Notes under the pieces: model-generated | Databases searched by the model: none | What the model saw: the letters and a program-made list of their open reading frames with translations, nothing else | What the model was told of the DNA's origin: nothing | Program-made: the position numbers and the translations under genes | Source: Paracamarosporium sp. OC-R06-R3 | Taxonomy: Eukaryota > Ascomycota > Dothideomycetes > Pleosporales > Didymosphaeriaceae | Direction of reading: 5' to 3' | Assembly: GCA_019828545.1 (NCBI GenBank) | Contig: JACVRA010000160.1 | Span: 174,425 to 238,424 of the forward strand | DNA: 64,000 nucleotides | In this document: positions 35,148 to 45,770 of the stretch, one piece after another | How positions within the stretch are numbered: the first letter of the stretch is position 1 | Layout of the letters: every line of letters starts with the position of its first letter

Positions 35148-36323
35148 ATGGCTGATATTTCGATCCACGACTTGCGAGCTCTGCAAAGCACCCTCAATGC
35201 AACCATAGACGCATACGAGGCCTCCAGCAACCCAGAGATAACAGCAAAGATCAACAAAGCCGCAAAAGCAATCGCCGCTGTGACACGCGGCACAAGCACC
35301 GACTTCATAGGCCTCGGCTTCCAGCCCCTCGAAAATATGGCCATCCGCATCGGCATCGATCTTGACCTGTTCAACATCATCGAGGAAAACGTAACTCTGG
35401 AGCACCTCGCCAGCAAAACGGGCGCAGACCCCGACCTCCTCACCCGCATTCTCCGCCTCCTCGTAGCAACCAAAGTCGTCGTCGAGCCAACCCTGCACAT
35501 CTACTCCGCAACGCCGCTCTCCAAGCTCTTCCGCATCCCCCCAATCCGCGACTGGATGAAAGCAACCTACGACTCGCTGCTCCCCATCTGGCTCGAGACG
35601 CCAGCCTGGCTCCGACAAAACGGATACAACGACATCACCGACCTAAATCACAACCCCACGCAATCTCTATACGGAAAAAGCTTCTGGGCCGCCCTCGCAG
35701 ACGATCCCCGCCGCGAAGCAGACTTCGCCTCCGCGATGAAACTCCAGGATAACATCCCCAAAGTAGCAACCGCGCAGTTCCCCTGGGAAGAAACCTTCCC
35801 CACATTCGACGCCTCGAAGTCAGATGTGTTCGTCGTGGACGTAGGCGGCGGCCAGGGACAGTATCTCGCGCGCCTGGTCGGCGAGTTCCCCTCGATGCCA
35901 GGGCGGAAGATCGTGCAGGACCTGCCGAGTGTAGTTGCGGGCGTGGACGCGCAGCTCAAGACGAAATTCGAGGCGCTGGCGTACGACTTCTTCACGCCGC
36001 AGCCTGTGCGGGGCGCGAGGTTTTATCATCTCCGCGGCGTGTTGCATGACTGGCCGGATGAGTCGTGTGTGCAGATTCTAGGCCGCGTGATGGAGGCGTG
36101 GACGCCGGGGTATTCGGTGATACTTGTTCATACTGTTGTGCTTCCTGAGCGCGGTGTCGGGCGCACTGATGCAGCGAATGATGTGAATATGTGGACTTGT
36201 GTTGGGAAGGAGAGGACGATGGGGGATTGGGAGGTGTTGCTGGGGAAGGTGGGCTTGAAGATTGTGCGGGTTGTTATGCCTGAGACGGGGTTCTTGGGGT
36301 ATATTGAAGTTGGGCTTGCGTAG
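35148..36323 (+). CDS. SAM-dependent O-methyltransferase
   Basis: This single-exon gene encodes 391 residues of the plant COMT-like / fungal secondary-metabolite O-methyltransferase family. The N-terminal winged-helix dimerisation domain (residues about 60-150) is followed by the Rossmann domain with glycine-rich SAM motif VDVGGGQGQYL. The catalytic region is RGVLHDWPDE, in which His is the general base and Asp-Glu contact the substrate. Translation is assigned to the ATG at 35148; the frame is open further upstream but without another ATG. No polyketide synthase, peptide synthetase or transporter lies nearby, so the substrate (probably a phenolic or polyketide hydroxyl) cannot be deduced. 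Codon use is more GC-rich at third positions than in neighbouring genes over the first 900 bases. Confidence 0.88.
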   Translation: MADISIHDLRALQSTLNATIDAYEASSNPEITAKINKAAKAIAAVTRGTSTDFIGLGFQPLENMAIRIGIDLDLFNIIEENVTLEHLASKTGADPDLLTRILRLLVATKVVVEPTLHIYSATPLSKLFRIPPIRDWMKATYDSLLPIWLETPAWLRQNGYNDITDLNHNPTQSLYGKSFWAALADDPRREADFASAMKLQDNIPKVATAQFPWEETFPTFDASKSDVFVVDVGGGQGQYLARLVGEFPSMPGRKIVQDLPSVVAGVDAQLKTKFEALAYDFFTPQPVRGARFYHLRGVLHDWPDESCVQILGRVMEAWTPGYSVILVHTVVLPERGVGRTDAANDVNMWTCVGKERTMGDWEVLLGKVGLKIVRVVMPETGFLGYIEVGLA

Positions 36324-36750
36324 TTGCGGGCACATGCCTGTTTGGTCGTGGGTGGACGTATAGTCATATCGTTATTGAAGAGCAGTAACGAAGAAATATA
36401 CAGTTATTGAGATACTATGGATATGTTCAACATATGAGGGCACTAGGCGGTAGGGAAAATAAATGCGTCAGGAATATGGTAATGGTCCAGTCAGGATTTA
36501 CCGAGGCGAGGTAGGAGGGAGGTGCATTACCGTACGGTTCTAGTAAAACTGTGGTGACGAAACGCGGTACTGCACTTCTACGTGACCAGACGATAAGATT
36601 GAGGATAGCGGGTAAGCATAATGTTTCATAGATATATCTACTCAAGATCTCATACGGCCGGGAAACCCCGTTTTTTCACGTAAGCGTCACCCACAACATG
36701 TTCACTTCCACGTAAGGCTGTACCAGCAGCCCCCACTCCTCAGTCACCGT
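36324..36750. other. Convergent intergenic region
   Basis: 0.4 kb between the stop codons of two convergent genes (O-methyltransferase and twinfilin). It should contain both transcript ends. I see no gene. Confidence 0.6.
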
Positions 36751-37785
36751 TTACTTCCGTCCCGGCCTCTTTGGCTTAGCAAACCCTTTCTTCTCTTCTT
36801 TCTCTTCCACCTTGAATTCATCCTCGACCACCTGCGCTGTGATTTCTTCCGGGTTTGTGGCCTCTAATCTCTTCGCAACTTTCAAGCCGCCCTCACTCTG
36901 CGCCAGAGAAATAACGTTGCTCCGACTCGCAGCATACAGCATCCTTTCCTTGATCTTCGCGCCGCTCGGACAAGTCGAGATAAACACGATGGATGACTCG
37001 GGATCGCTATGCCTGTAGAACGAAAACCGGGGTTCCTGCTTATCGATGGAGGACGCAAGGCTAGCTGGTGTGGCGGAGGATGAGGAGACAAGCTGTAGAG
37101 TTTCGGTAGGAACATCCATGCGAAGTTGTACGAGGTTGTCGGAACCGCCCTCGCCCAGCTGTCGCAGAGCACCAGAGATCCCTTCGTCAGCGCGAATTGC
37201 TATCCGACCGCCCTGTGCAAGGCCCTGGCCTCGTGTACCCCGGCTCTCCAGCGCCTCTGCTTCCTTGATATCCTGCAGACTCTGCTCTTCTGCCGTAAGC
37301 GGGTTGCTGCTCTCGGAGTGCTTGACGTGCTTCTCCCATCCCTCGGCCGTCAATTCGTCTGCCTCGGTGCAGAATATGCTCTCGGGGAAGTGCTCGCCAC
37401 CGAGCTCTCGTACTAACGTCAACCTCGTACTCGCGAAAAGCATTTTCTGCCGCACGGGTGCGGCATTAGGTACATATGTTACGGCGACGAGGGTCTTGTC
37501 TGGTGACGAGAGGACGTCGTTGCGGCGGAGGAGGATGTAGAGCGCTTCATTGGGCTTGACGAAGTCTTTCAAGTTGGAAAGGTCTTGGAGGAAGGTTACG
37601 TGCGTTGATGGAATGGGCGCTGCGGGGACGATGGTTTCTTGGGATATGGTTGCGAGTATACCGCGTTGGGTGGTTGAGGTTATGAGGTTTTGGAGGGCTT
37701 CTTGGAGCTCCGCAGAGGCTAGTGGGTCGTCAGCTGGATGCGACAACACAAGAGGAGAGTACATACCGGAGATACCTGATTGCAT
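36751..37785 (-). CDS. TWF1: Twinfilin, actin monomer-binding protein
   Basis: This 328-residue protein has two ADF/cofilin-homology domains; the family sequesters ADP-actin monomers and caps barbed ends in cortical actin patches. Exon 1 is only 19 nt (37785-37767). The intron at 37766-37719 is 48 nt, contains no in-frame stop and would read straight through; removing it gives MQSGISASAELQEALQ, the conserved twinfilin start. The first ADF-H domain covers about residues 1-135 and the second about 165-300, with YVPNAAPVRQKMLFAST and FISTCPSGAKIKERMLYAASR as equivalent actin-binding helices. The basic tail (KKGFAKPKRPGRK) matches the C-terminal capping-protein/PIP2-binding tail of the family. 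Confidence 0.93.
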   Translation of the reverse strand: MQSGISGMYSPLVLSHPADDPLASAELQEALQNLITSTTQRGILATISQETIVPAAPIPSTHVTFLQDLSNLKDFVKPNEALYILLRRNDVLSSPDKTLVAVTYVPNAAPVRQKMLFASTRLTLVRELGGEHFPESIFCTEADELTAEGWEKHVKHSESSNPLTAEEQSLQDIKEAEALESRGTRGQGLAQGGRIAIRADEGISGALRQLGEGGSDNLVQLRMDVPTETLQLVSSSSATPASLASSIDKQEPRFSFYRHSDPESSIVFISTCPSGAKIKERMLYAASRSNVISLAQSEGGLKVAKRLEATNPEEITAQVVEDEFKVEEKEEKKGFAKPKRPGRK

Positions 37786-38111
37786 GGTAGCAGATTCGGC
37801 TGTCGAATGATCTCGAAAGTTCTAGACGTCGGCTATGGAAGATCTAGGGCCGAATTGAGCGGATGATGAGAGTTGAAGGCTGACGCCGTGTTTACGCTGA
37901 CGTCGGAGGGGTTCTAGTGGGGCTATCATCATGCGGCGCCTTGGCAAGGTACACTGTGGTTATTGGTTGCGATCAGTATGCATGCGAATCCTTCCAAAAC
38001 TTTAAGTTCATGTATAGGTGACACTCGGTTCGAAAACGATGCTAAGCAACTCTATGATAATGCAGAGTGGTATCAACAATCCCTCCTTCGCGATGAGGTA
38101 CAACCTTCCGG
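37786..38111. other. Intergenic region
   Basis: 0.3 kb between the twinfilin start and the 3' end of the carrier gene, both on the reverse strand. It includes the twinfilin promoter. Nothing else is recognised. Confidence 0.5.
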
Positions 38112-39358
38112 CTACTCCTCGTATTTGCCCCCTGGCAGCATCTCTCTACTTCTCTCCAGCACGCCTTTGAGGTATTCATAAACGGTGAACGTAACAGCTT
38201 GACCGGGAGCGACACGCATGATTCGGGGTGTGATACCCTTGTAGAAACTTCGGCTGCCTTCTTGCTTCCACATATCCCTGCATACTGTTAGCTCTGTATG
38301 AAATCTGCACTAATGGATCCTTACTTAGAGATTGCAAGAATGCGACCCATAGCAGTCTGGCCCGGTTCAGCAGGCGTTTTCTGCAGTCTTGTCTTGATAG
38401 TGTCAATAGGCGCATTGCTCAAAGGCCCCATGGCGCCAGACACGAGTCCAATAAGCATGGTCTCATAACTTGGGAGGTCTGTGGTCCCATGATATTTCTG
38501 CAGAGCAGCTCTGAATTCTGAGTATGCAGTAAAGTTGACAGCTTGGTTCGAGCCTTGTCGAAGTGCCGTCAGCGACACACCACGATATAGAGCACCAAAA
38601 CCTTCTTCGCGAACCACCGTGTAAAGGGCGTGTGCGGCGTTACGGTATTTTGGTATGTCGAGGGGATCAGCCATTGAATGGTGTTGGGCCTGTAACCGAA
38701 TCTTGACGACTTCCATGGGTGTTACAACAGCGACAGCTTCGGTAACACCCGCAGACAGACCAGCTGCGTAAAGTCAGCGAAACATTCGCGTTTTGAATAC
38801 GCGCATACATACCCAGAAATGTCGATCGCCCACTGACATTACCATCCTTGTCCGCCAACATCTGCTTGTACCATTCGTAGCTCGTAAATCGGATGGCCAT
38901 CTTCGGTATGATGCCAGTGAGGACTGCGCCGAGACCCTTATAAAGGCCCAATGGTGTTTCCCGTTTGATGATCTCAGAACCTGTCTTCAGAAATCCACGT
39001 CGAGGTGCCTATCAAAGTGTGTGAGCCGGCTTGTTGGCGCACACGGGGCGCTTTGGGTGACATACTCCTGGAGCGCGTGCTCGCCGGGACAATTGCATTC
39101 GAACTTTGATGGTATCTATCAATGTTGTGAGCTGATTGTAATCAAGGAACTGCTAATCGGAATCAGAAAGCTTACCTAGAGGATGGCACGCGAGCGCTTC
39201 CATCATGCCTGCGCCTCCACCAGCTATGCGCGCAATGTCAACACTTGTTCACTGAAGCTTCAAAGCTCCAAAGCGTTCGATTTGAGCTTACCGATCAAAT
39301 TTGTGGCAGCAGAAGCGGGCTTCTTGCCGTCAGGGCCTTTTATTGACTTCGCAGACAT
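38112..39358 (-). CDS. SFC1: Mitochondrial succinate/fumarate carrier (Sfc1/AcuL type)
   Basis: This inner-membrane exchanger imports cytosolic succinate for fumarate, which is needed for growth on acetate and other C2 sources. Six exons are supported: 39358-39292, 39223-39176, 39115-39066, 39008-38813, 38763-38325 and 38277-38112, giving 321 residues. Three mitochondrial-carrier repeats are visible, each starting with a PX[DE]XX[KR] box: HPLDTIKVRMQL, TPMEVVKIRLQ and APIDTIKTRLQ. GGGAGMMEALACHPLDT is typical of the fungal succinate/fumarate carriers, and GLGAVLTGIIPKMAIRF matches their second helix pair. The subfamily assignment rests on these motifs. In Aspergillus the orthologue acuL is acetate-induced; no such control element is evident here. 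Confidence 0.9.
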
Positions 39359-40404
39359 GGTGCGCAAAGTGAGCTCACGCTCTATGAGTCGAAAGGATGT
39401 TTAGGAAAATAGACGCCGTTCAGCCACTTTGGAAATTGTTCTTGGAACGGAGAAAGAGGGTAAAGTATTTTCTGAAGCTCCTTCTAGGTGTTGGATCTTC
39501 AGCTACTAGGTACGTTGTTGTCTCTCAAATATAACAAAGAAATGGTCCAATCGCAAAGCGGAACGAGACACGAGGTAGACAGAACCAAAATCTAAGGACG
39601 AAAAAGACAGAGGGAGCAAGACGAAATTAAGCAAGAACGAACGACAACCATCGCAGTCATATTTCCCTAGTTAGCCGCGGGTGGGAGGACGCGATTAGCT
39701 CTACCAAGTATCCTCGGCTCGGCCCTGCGTGAGCCCAGGCCTAACGCTGGTGTCAAAGAGCATGCGTCCGGTCGCTTCGAAGAATCGAAGATCCTTGGCG
39801 CGCGGGTGCCCCAGATCAGCATGGTGGACGAACGGAAGGCATCTTCAAGGTGCGAACTTCGGCTGCAGCCCGGCTACTGGAGTCCTTTTCCGACATGACT
39901 GGTCAAAATCGAAGCGTAGGCCCGTCTCCCCTTTTCTCAAAGGGGGAAGAGGCGGCATCGTGACTGACGCGGGCTGGCGTTGTGCGTATGATCATTTCTC
40001 ACAGATTCATGTGAAGGCGCTGGTGATGGATCGGCTTGTGAAAGAGTGACGTTGAGGTACAGCCGGAAAGGAGCCGCACAGAATGCGGGGGCTGTCCCGC
40101 TTTTGTCCGAGAGGCACCCATGCACGAAGACTAATCGGGACGGCGAACACGAGCCACAGCTGGCTCTCTCTGTGGCTTTCAATCCTGATCTTTTGCTGTC
40201 GAATCGAACCTGTAGTGTTGGGTTCGGGCAGATGTGAATGAAAGAAAGAGAATATCCTCTCCATGCAAGAAGCGTAGGAATACTTTATATTTGAGCCTCG
40301 ACGGCATCTCGCTAAATGTGCCATCATATCAATAGGCTCACGACATAGGATACCAGTAAGTCATGTGTAGATGGCCGCGTCTACTGGGAACAACCGCACG
40401 TAGC
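39359..40404. other. Intergenic region
   Basis: 1 kb between the carrier start codon and the stop codon of the next reverse-strand gene. It holds the carrier promoter. An A/G-rich tract lies at 39530-39650. I see no gene or RNA. Confidence 0.6.
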
Positions 40405-42207
40405 CTAATCATCATCACCACCTCTTAGGAACCCTCCGCCAGTGGCTCTCCTTTCCATCTTCTTGGAGTTCATCCCTTTCCTGCCTCCCCGGCCCTTCCT
40501 ATCCGCCTCCCTCCCCTTCAACCAATGTTCCCTGATGCTCTTCGTGTCGCGATTAACCTTCGGTGCAAGCAGCGCGTTTCGCTGCGCCAACACCGACACG
40601 TTGACCTTGCCTTTCTTCACATCTTTAACAGGCTTTTCACCACGCTCGAGGAATTTAATATGCCTATTCATTTTCTCCCTCCTCAACTCCTCTTCTGTTT
40701 TGCCGGCACTAACAGGTGGCGGCAAAGCAGGGCGACGATCGCCCGCCGCCTCAAGGATCGAGTCTGGTAAGAGATCTGGGAGATCTTGCATGTTGACGTC
40801 CATCGGAGCTCTCGATGAAGGGAGCTCTCCGCGTTGTTGTTGGCGAGCGAGCTTCGCTTGGGCTTTGGCCAGCTTCCGCGCTTTCTTCTCCTCACGCTCG
40901 CGCTTTTCAGCCTGTTCTTGAGCTATGCGGTCTGCACGCTCCTGGCGGCGTTTCTCTTCTTTCGCTTCTTGGACTCGTCGCGCACGCAATGTTTCCTCAT
41001 CTTTGGCTTTGACTTTGGAGGCGGCCACTGAAGTGGTGACCATTTCAGGGGCCTCGTCAGAGTCGCTTCCATCGTCTTCGTGCTCAGCCGCTGCTGTGTC
41101 TTCTCTTGGCTTGCTGGGTAAGATAGTCTCGGTAGGCTCTGCAGGCTCCTCGCTCCCGAAACGCTGATGACGTCGGGGCGGTATTATCGTCGTATCTGGC
41201 GCCACATCTTCATATGCTATACCGAGAGATGCTAGATCTTCGACCTGGTCTTTTGATGACTCATCCTCCGCGCTTGATGCGGCGGCAGCATCGCCTTGAG
41301 CGGTATCAATATCCAGTTTTTGCTGCTTTCCTGAGATTTCAGATCCCCTAGTAGCCTTCAAGGTGGTCTCTTCCGGAAGTGATGCAGAAGTTCTAGTACT
41401 GTCGTCCTGCTTTACAGGAGAAAGTGCAGCTTGCTCGCTTTCCCAAGTGGAAGAGGGTATCTCGTCCGTACCTGTGGGTTTGATAGGACTGTTTTCGGGC
41501 GAAGCGGCCTTGGGGTATTTTCTCGGTCTACCTCTTTTGCCAGTGCCTTTACCCGATGCTGGTGTAGCAGTGGTAGCTTTCGTAGTAGGCTTTGGAGTGA
41601 CAGAGCCTTCTCTGTCTTCTTCATCTACAGCTGTTGCAAACGAATGCTGAGCGGGTGTGTAGAACATGTCCGCTTGACTAGATGCGGTTTCCGATTCTTG
41701 TGCTTCATCTGCAGATTCTTTCGAAGGAGGTGCGCGGACGTTGCGACTGCTGCGACGAGCAATAGGTGTACTTGCTTCGGCGGAATCGTAGGTCCTCTTG
41801 CCTCTCGTCCTATGCGGCATTGCCTTTGTGATGAAATCCGGTTCATTGGATTTTTCTCCGTCTACAGAGGCTTTGATGCTATCCTGCGCTTTTTCACCAT
41901 CGTCATCGGTAGCCGCCTCTTCTTTCGGCGCACCTTTCCTCTGCCTCTTGCTTGCGGTAGGTGTCTCCTGGCCCTCGGCCTCTAGATATCGCTTCCCCCT
42001 CGTCTTCCTCGCAGAGCTTGCCGGCGTGCTCTGGACTGACCCCTCAGTGCCAGTACCTCGACGCGTTGTAACCATGTCCTCGTCCTCGGTTTCGGCGGCA
42101 ACTTGTGCACTTCTCGGTATGCCCTGATTGGTTTCTTCGGACTCTCCCTGGTACGACGGCGAGCGACTCAAAATTCGTTTAGCTGTATCAAAGACGCGGG
42201 CAAACAT
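40405..42207 (-). CDS. U3 snoRNA-associated protein (Utp16-like)
   Basis: This 600-residue nucleolar protein resembles the U3_snoRNA_assoc family (yeast Utp16), part of the small-subunit processome that cleaves pre-18S rRNA. The conserved part is C-terminal: DLPDLLPDSILEAA, then NRHIKFLERGEKP, NALLAPKVNRDTKSIREHWL and GRKGMNSKKMERR. Upstream is a long disordered region, alternately acidic and basic, with an AT-hook (GKRGRPRKYP) at about residue 225 and a charged coiled-coil stretch (about 400-470, Glu/Arg/Ala). The ATG at 42207 is the first in this frame; the few codons before it start only at a TTG. It is divergent from the next gene, with starts 164 bases apart. Function follows from the family only. 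Confidence 0.8.
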   Translation of the reverse strand: MFARVFDTAKRILSRSPSYQGESEETNQGIPRSAQVAAETEDEDMVTTRRGTGTEGSVQSTPASSARKTRGKRYLEAEGQETPTASKRQRKGAPKEEAATDDDGEKAQDSIKASVDGEKSNEPDFITKAMPHRTRGKRTYDSAEASTPIARRSSRNVRAPPSKESADEAQESETASSQADMFYTPAQHSFATAVDEEDREGSVTPKPTTKATTATPASGKGTGKRGRPRKYPKAASPENSPIKPTGTDEIPSSTWESEQAALSPVKQDDSTRTSASLPEETTLKATRGSEISGKQQKLDIDTAQGDAAAASSAEDESSKDQVEDLASLGIAYEDVAPDTTIIPPRRHQRFGSEEPAEPTETILPSKPREDTAAAEHEDDGSDSDEAPEMVTTSVAASKVKAKDEETLRARRVQEAKEEKRRQERADRIAQEQAEKREREEKKARKLAKAQAKLARQQQRGELPSSRAPMDVNMQDLPDLLPDSILEAAGDRRPALPPPVSAGKTEEELRREKMNRHIKFLERGEKPVKDVKKGKVNVSVLAQRNALLAPKVNRDTKSIREHWLKGREADRKGRGGRKGMNSKKMERRATGGGFLRGGDDD

Positions 42208-42370
42208 GACGTTGAACAAAAATTATTTTCGTATCACCGCCAAGCGGAAAAGCGCGACCCACGACGGCTCGGACCCATGTTTTTCCTACTTAGCGCCGTT
42301 TGCGGACCTCCGAAGCCTGAGCTATGGGGGAGTACTACCCCTCCTCCAATCGCATTGCTTCCGGTCAGTA

Positions 42371-43729
42371 ATGATGTTAATTCGTCCGAGCATTGTTTGG
42401 AGCGCTCGTCGAGTTCTCAAAGGTGAAGCATGTTCTTTCTGCTTGTATCGAAGCCCTCAGCCTGTACGCCGCTATGCTTCGCAGTACCGCCTAGACCCAA
42501 CGAAGACACCGCAAGAGATACGCACCGACATAGACAAGCGCAATAGAAATGCATATTATCGTATGCTTCAAGCCGACAAGCTTCTGCCATGCAAACTCGA
42601 GGACGCTAACAAAATTATCCATCAATTCATCGTCAACAAGAAGAATAATGTGGATCCAGCAACCAATGTACGCAAGGTAGCAGAACGTAAGTAATACGTT
42701 GTCTGATCGCGACATACTTCCTGACCAAGCCCAGAGTACAATGTAAAAGTTATTCATTTACCGATGCTCGCGATTCCATTGTTTCGAATACCGGACGTCA
42801 ATGACACGAAAGCGCAACTACCTCCGAATCAACAAACCACAGTGGCTGCTGCCTTGCTTCTTGCTTGTAGCGCTGCCGGGGATCTTCAGTCGACGCTGCA
42901 GATCCTTAACGCTGTGTACTATAGTAGAAACGGCTATGACATACCCAAAGCTGCGGAGATCGCGCGCCTTTTCTCACCAAGCGACATAATCAATTGCAGG
43001 AAGATGCTGGAGCGGCTGGCAGAAGGCAATGACAGCAAAGCCAGCCCTAAGGGTGACGCGAATGCAATGACGTTGCACGGAAAATTTCTCGAGCTGGCTG
43101 GGAACGAACAAGAAGCCAAATACTTCTACGAGAAGGCACTGGAAAAGTACGACACCAGAATTCATCGTGGGTATCCCCATCCGATGGCACTGCCATGGTT
43201 GACACCGTGGACGGAACTTGTAAAACTCGAACAAGCATCCCAGACGCCCTCGCTTGAAAGGATAACGAAAGCACTAGAATTTGGTGCTCTACAAGCTGAC
43301 GACCCAATGGCATACTACCAACTCGCTTCAGTTCAAGAGACCACGAACCCTGAGTGGCTCGCGTACATGAGCAAATCCGCTGCTTCAGGCCATTCTGAAG
43401 CCATGTTCAAATTAGGTCAATTTTATCTTCATGCGAGCGAGCAGCCACCTAATTCCCTGACAAACATGGGGTTCAAAAAGGCGCTAAGTTTCATGACGTC
43501 CTGGAAGCGGAATGCAACTACAGACTTCGCGATGGAGTGGTTCAAAGCTGCGGCAATGGGCGGGCACAAGCCGGCTTTGATTGAGATGGCAGAGCTGTAT
43601 GGAAGGCAGAATGCAACAGAACACGTCAAGAACTGCTTGAGGGCCGTGTTGAATGCGCCACCTAATGGAAAGAAAGAAGAATGGCCACATCTTGTAATGC
43701 AAGCTAGGCAACGACTGGCTGATTTGTAA
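42371..43729 (+). CDS. Mitochondrial Sel1/TPR-like repeat protein
   Basis: Two exons (42371-42686 and 42735-43729) give 436 residues. The N-terminus is Arg/Ser-rich without acidic residues up to about residue 37 (ARRVLKG, VRRYASQYRL), a credible mitochondrial presequence. The body is all helical, with Sel1-type features such as MAYYQLASVQE, GHSEAMFKLGQFYLHASE and EWFKAAAMGGHKPALIEMAELY, which are spaced like Sel1 units. I do not recognise a named orthologue. Two adjacent ATGs open the frame; either is possible. The short divergent promoter with the U3-associated gene suggests a housekeeping role. Confidence 0.75.
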
Positions 43730-44210
43730 AACATTTGTTTGGAGAGAGAAAGCTGGGGTCTTCGATCTGTACATTACTTGAGATACCCTAGAAACACCAG
43801 CTTACTCAAATATCGATTGCGATACAATTAAAACAACTTCATACTGAATACTTGAGCTCTGAACGATCAAGAAAATGTGCTCTCTTACGATTCTGTTTGA
43901 AAGAAGTAGGAGCGTGAGAGAAGTCCTGGCACCTATCTGCGTACTTTTGTCAACCAGCGAATATTCACTATTGTGTGTCTTGTGGTCGCTCGCCCTGCTC
44001 TCTGTTCAGGTTACTGCTTGAGTTTCTTGTTTGTACAAAAGTTGCGAGCCTCGGTAGCTTAATTGGCTGTATCACATTTTGAAGTATAACCTGCTGTTGT
44101 AATAACTCTCGCTGCATCACACATCGCCTTGTGATTAACTCACATATACACAAAAATAACTTCTTAACTAAATTCATGTTTATCCCACACGCTCATCAAC
44201 CTCCACCTTC
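43730..44210. other. Convergent intergenic region
   Basis: 0.5 kb between two convergent genes, AT-rich. A sequence at about 44048-44075 resembles a tRNA D-arm but lacks the rest of a tRNA. Nothing else is seen. Confidence 0.6.
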
Positions 44211-45170
44211 TCACGACTCCCTTCCTATATTTTCCATTCCTTTCGCCACCTCCTCACAAGTTGTGCAAAATCCATAGGTCCTCTCAGCATTGTACTCCCA
44301 AGTCTTCTGCGCGGCATCACCACTGGTCGTTCCGCAACCATCACTCAACAGAACGCAGTCATATCCGCGACTAAACGCATCCGTCAGCGTGCCTCCTACG
44401 CACTGATCTGTATTCACGCCTGCAAACAGCAGCGTCCGTATCCCCTCTTCCTCCAAGAAAGTTTGTAGAGGCGTGGAAGAACCCCAGAGACCAGACATGC
44501 GGTTCTTATGTACGATGCTGTCAGAGGACGGGTCGTAAAGCTCCTTAAGAAACGGATAGATATCCGCGTTCCAGGATCCTCGCACAAGGAGATCTCCTGC
44601 ATCTACTTGCTCTCCAGATTCTAACGTGACAGGTCCACAGGGCGCGCCGAGACCGTGGTACATCGCGTCCTTTCCGTGCTTGTCGCGCGGGACACCGAAC
44701 CTGTCGACACCGACGCTGTTCGGTCCTGCGCTGAAATCGCGTTCGAATTCGTCGCCCTCAGGTATCGAGTAGAATCCAAAGCAGCGTTTCACAGCTGGTG
44801 GCATGGTTTGGACGTCTTCTTTTGTGAGACCCCAGTTGAGCCAGATGATTCTCATGCCTGCTTTCCTTGCTGCGGGAATTGCGTAGTTGGCTAGGTTGGA
44901 GCACGCAGTGTGACCGGGGCCGCGGGTTCGACCAAGCGCTTCGGAAAGGAAGAAGTTCTGCATGTCGATGATTACAAGGGCGGACTTGGCCGGATCGATT
45001 GTGATGGGGATGGTGGTGGTTTGAAGGGTACATGTTGGGGTGTTTATGAGGTTGGTCGGGGTTGATGGGTGTGTCAAGTCGAAGCCATGAGTGGTACGGT
45101 GGAGCCAGAAATTCTCGGGTGAGCCGATGAGTGATTTGCGCGCATTGTTTGGTGATTCGTTTGAGGCCAT
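44211..45170 (-). CDS. Isochorismatase-family cysteine hydrolase
   Basis: This single-exon gene encodes 319 residues. The fold is recognisable from the nucleotide-hydrolase-like core: SALVIIDMQNFF carries the catalytic Asp, IVHKNRMSGLWGS the catalytic Lys region, and LLFAGVNTDQCVGGTLTDAFSRGY the nucleophilic Cys. The family includes isochorismatases, nicotinamidases and N-carbamoylsarcosine amidases; the substrate cannot be told from sequence. The protein has an N-terminal extension of about 55 residues before the core and a long insertion (PEGDEFERDFSAGPN, GVPRDKHGKD) common to fungal members. There is no signal peptide, so it is probably cytosolic. Confidence 0.88.
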   Translation of the reverse strand: MASNESPNNARKSLIGSPENFWLHRTTHGFDLTHPSTPTNLINTPTCTLQTTTIPITIDPAKSALVIIDMQNFFLSEALGRTRGPGHTACSNLANYAIPAARKAGMRIIWLNWGLTKEDVQTMPPAVKRCFGFYSIPEGDEFERDFSAGPNSVGVDRFGVPRDKHGKDAMYHGLGAPCGPVTLESGEQVDAGDLLVRGSWNADIYPFLKELYDPSSDSIVHKNRMSGLWGSSTPLQTFLEEEGIRTLLFAGVNTDQCVGGTLTDAFSRGYDCVLLSDGCGTTSGDAAQKTWEYNAERTYGFCTTCEEVAKGMENIGRES

Positions 45171-45770
45171 CTTAGTGTCCTATATGTGTGGTTTCAAGGA
45201 AGGTTTGAGTTGCAGATACGACTCGGAGGACGTAGTTCAATGTGGTATATGGAGTTCGAGAACAGAAAGATCTCTCATTCAATACACCCAAGATGGGCAA
45301 AGAGGTGTAAGTTTCAATGTCTTTAGGCTATGTATTCTGGAGGATTTGTGGGGTATTATTCCCGTTCCCTGGCGTGTCTAATCGTCAAACTAAGAACTGG
45401 AGACGATAAAAGAGCGCAGCAAGGTTGAGGAAATCTTGAGCGGTCTTATATATGTTCATAGATAGACTGTTCGCCACCTGTTGTTGTGCGTGGAGATAAC
45501 AGCGACCTTCCGTTTGGCGTTAGTTCGATTGTGGGGAAGCTATATTGCCCTGCATGGACTTTAGAACTCAGAGCTGCGGTAGACCATATTCCATCGCAAA
45601 AGCAACGCTACTATAAAGCATTGTTTCGGTGATTGCCTCGAGCGTTCTGTTCTGAAACTTATGGTCCCGCATTTTATAATATCGGAACAGCTACCACACC
45701 ATACGCCGCGAATCCCCAACTTATATCGGGCTCGTCGCACGCAGAGGATGTGGAGCGAGAACCCGTTGCA
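45171..45770. other. Intergenic region
   Basis: 0.6 kb between the hydrolase start codon and the stop codon of the F-box gene, both on the reverse strand. It contains the hydrolase promoter. No gene is visible. Confidence 0.6.

Noticed and set aside
44040..44110. A tRNA-like stretch with TAGCTTAATTGG resembling a D-arm
   Set aside because: No matching acceptor stem, anticodon arm or TTCGA-type T-loop follows within tRNA distance.
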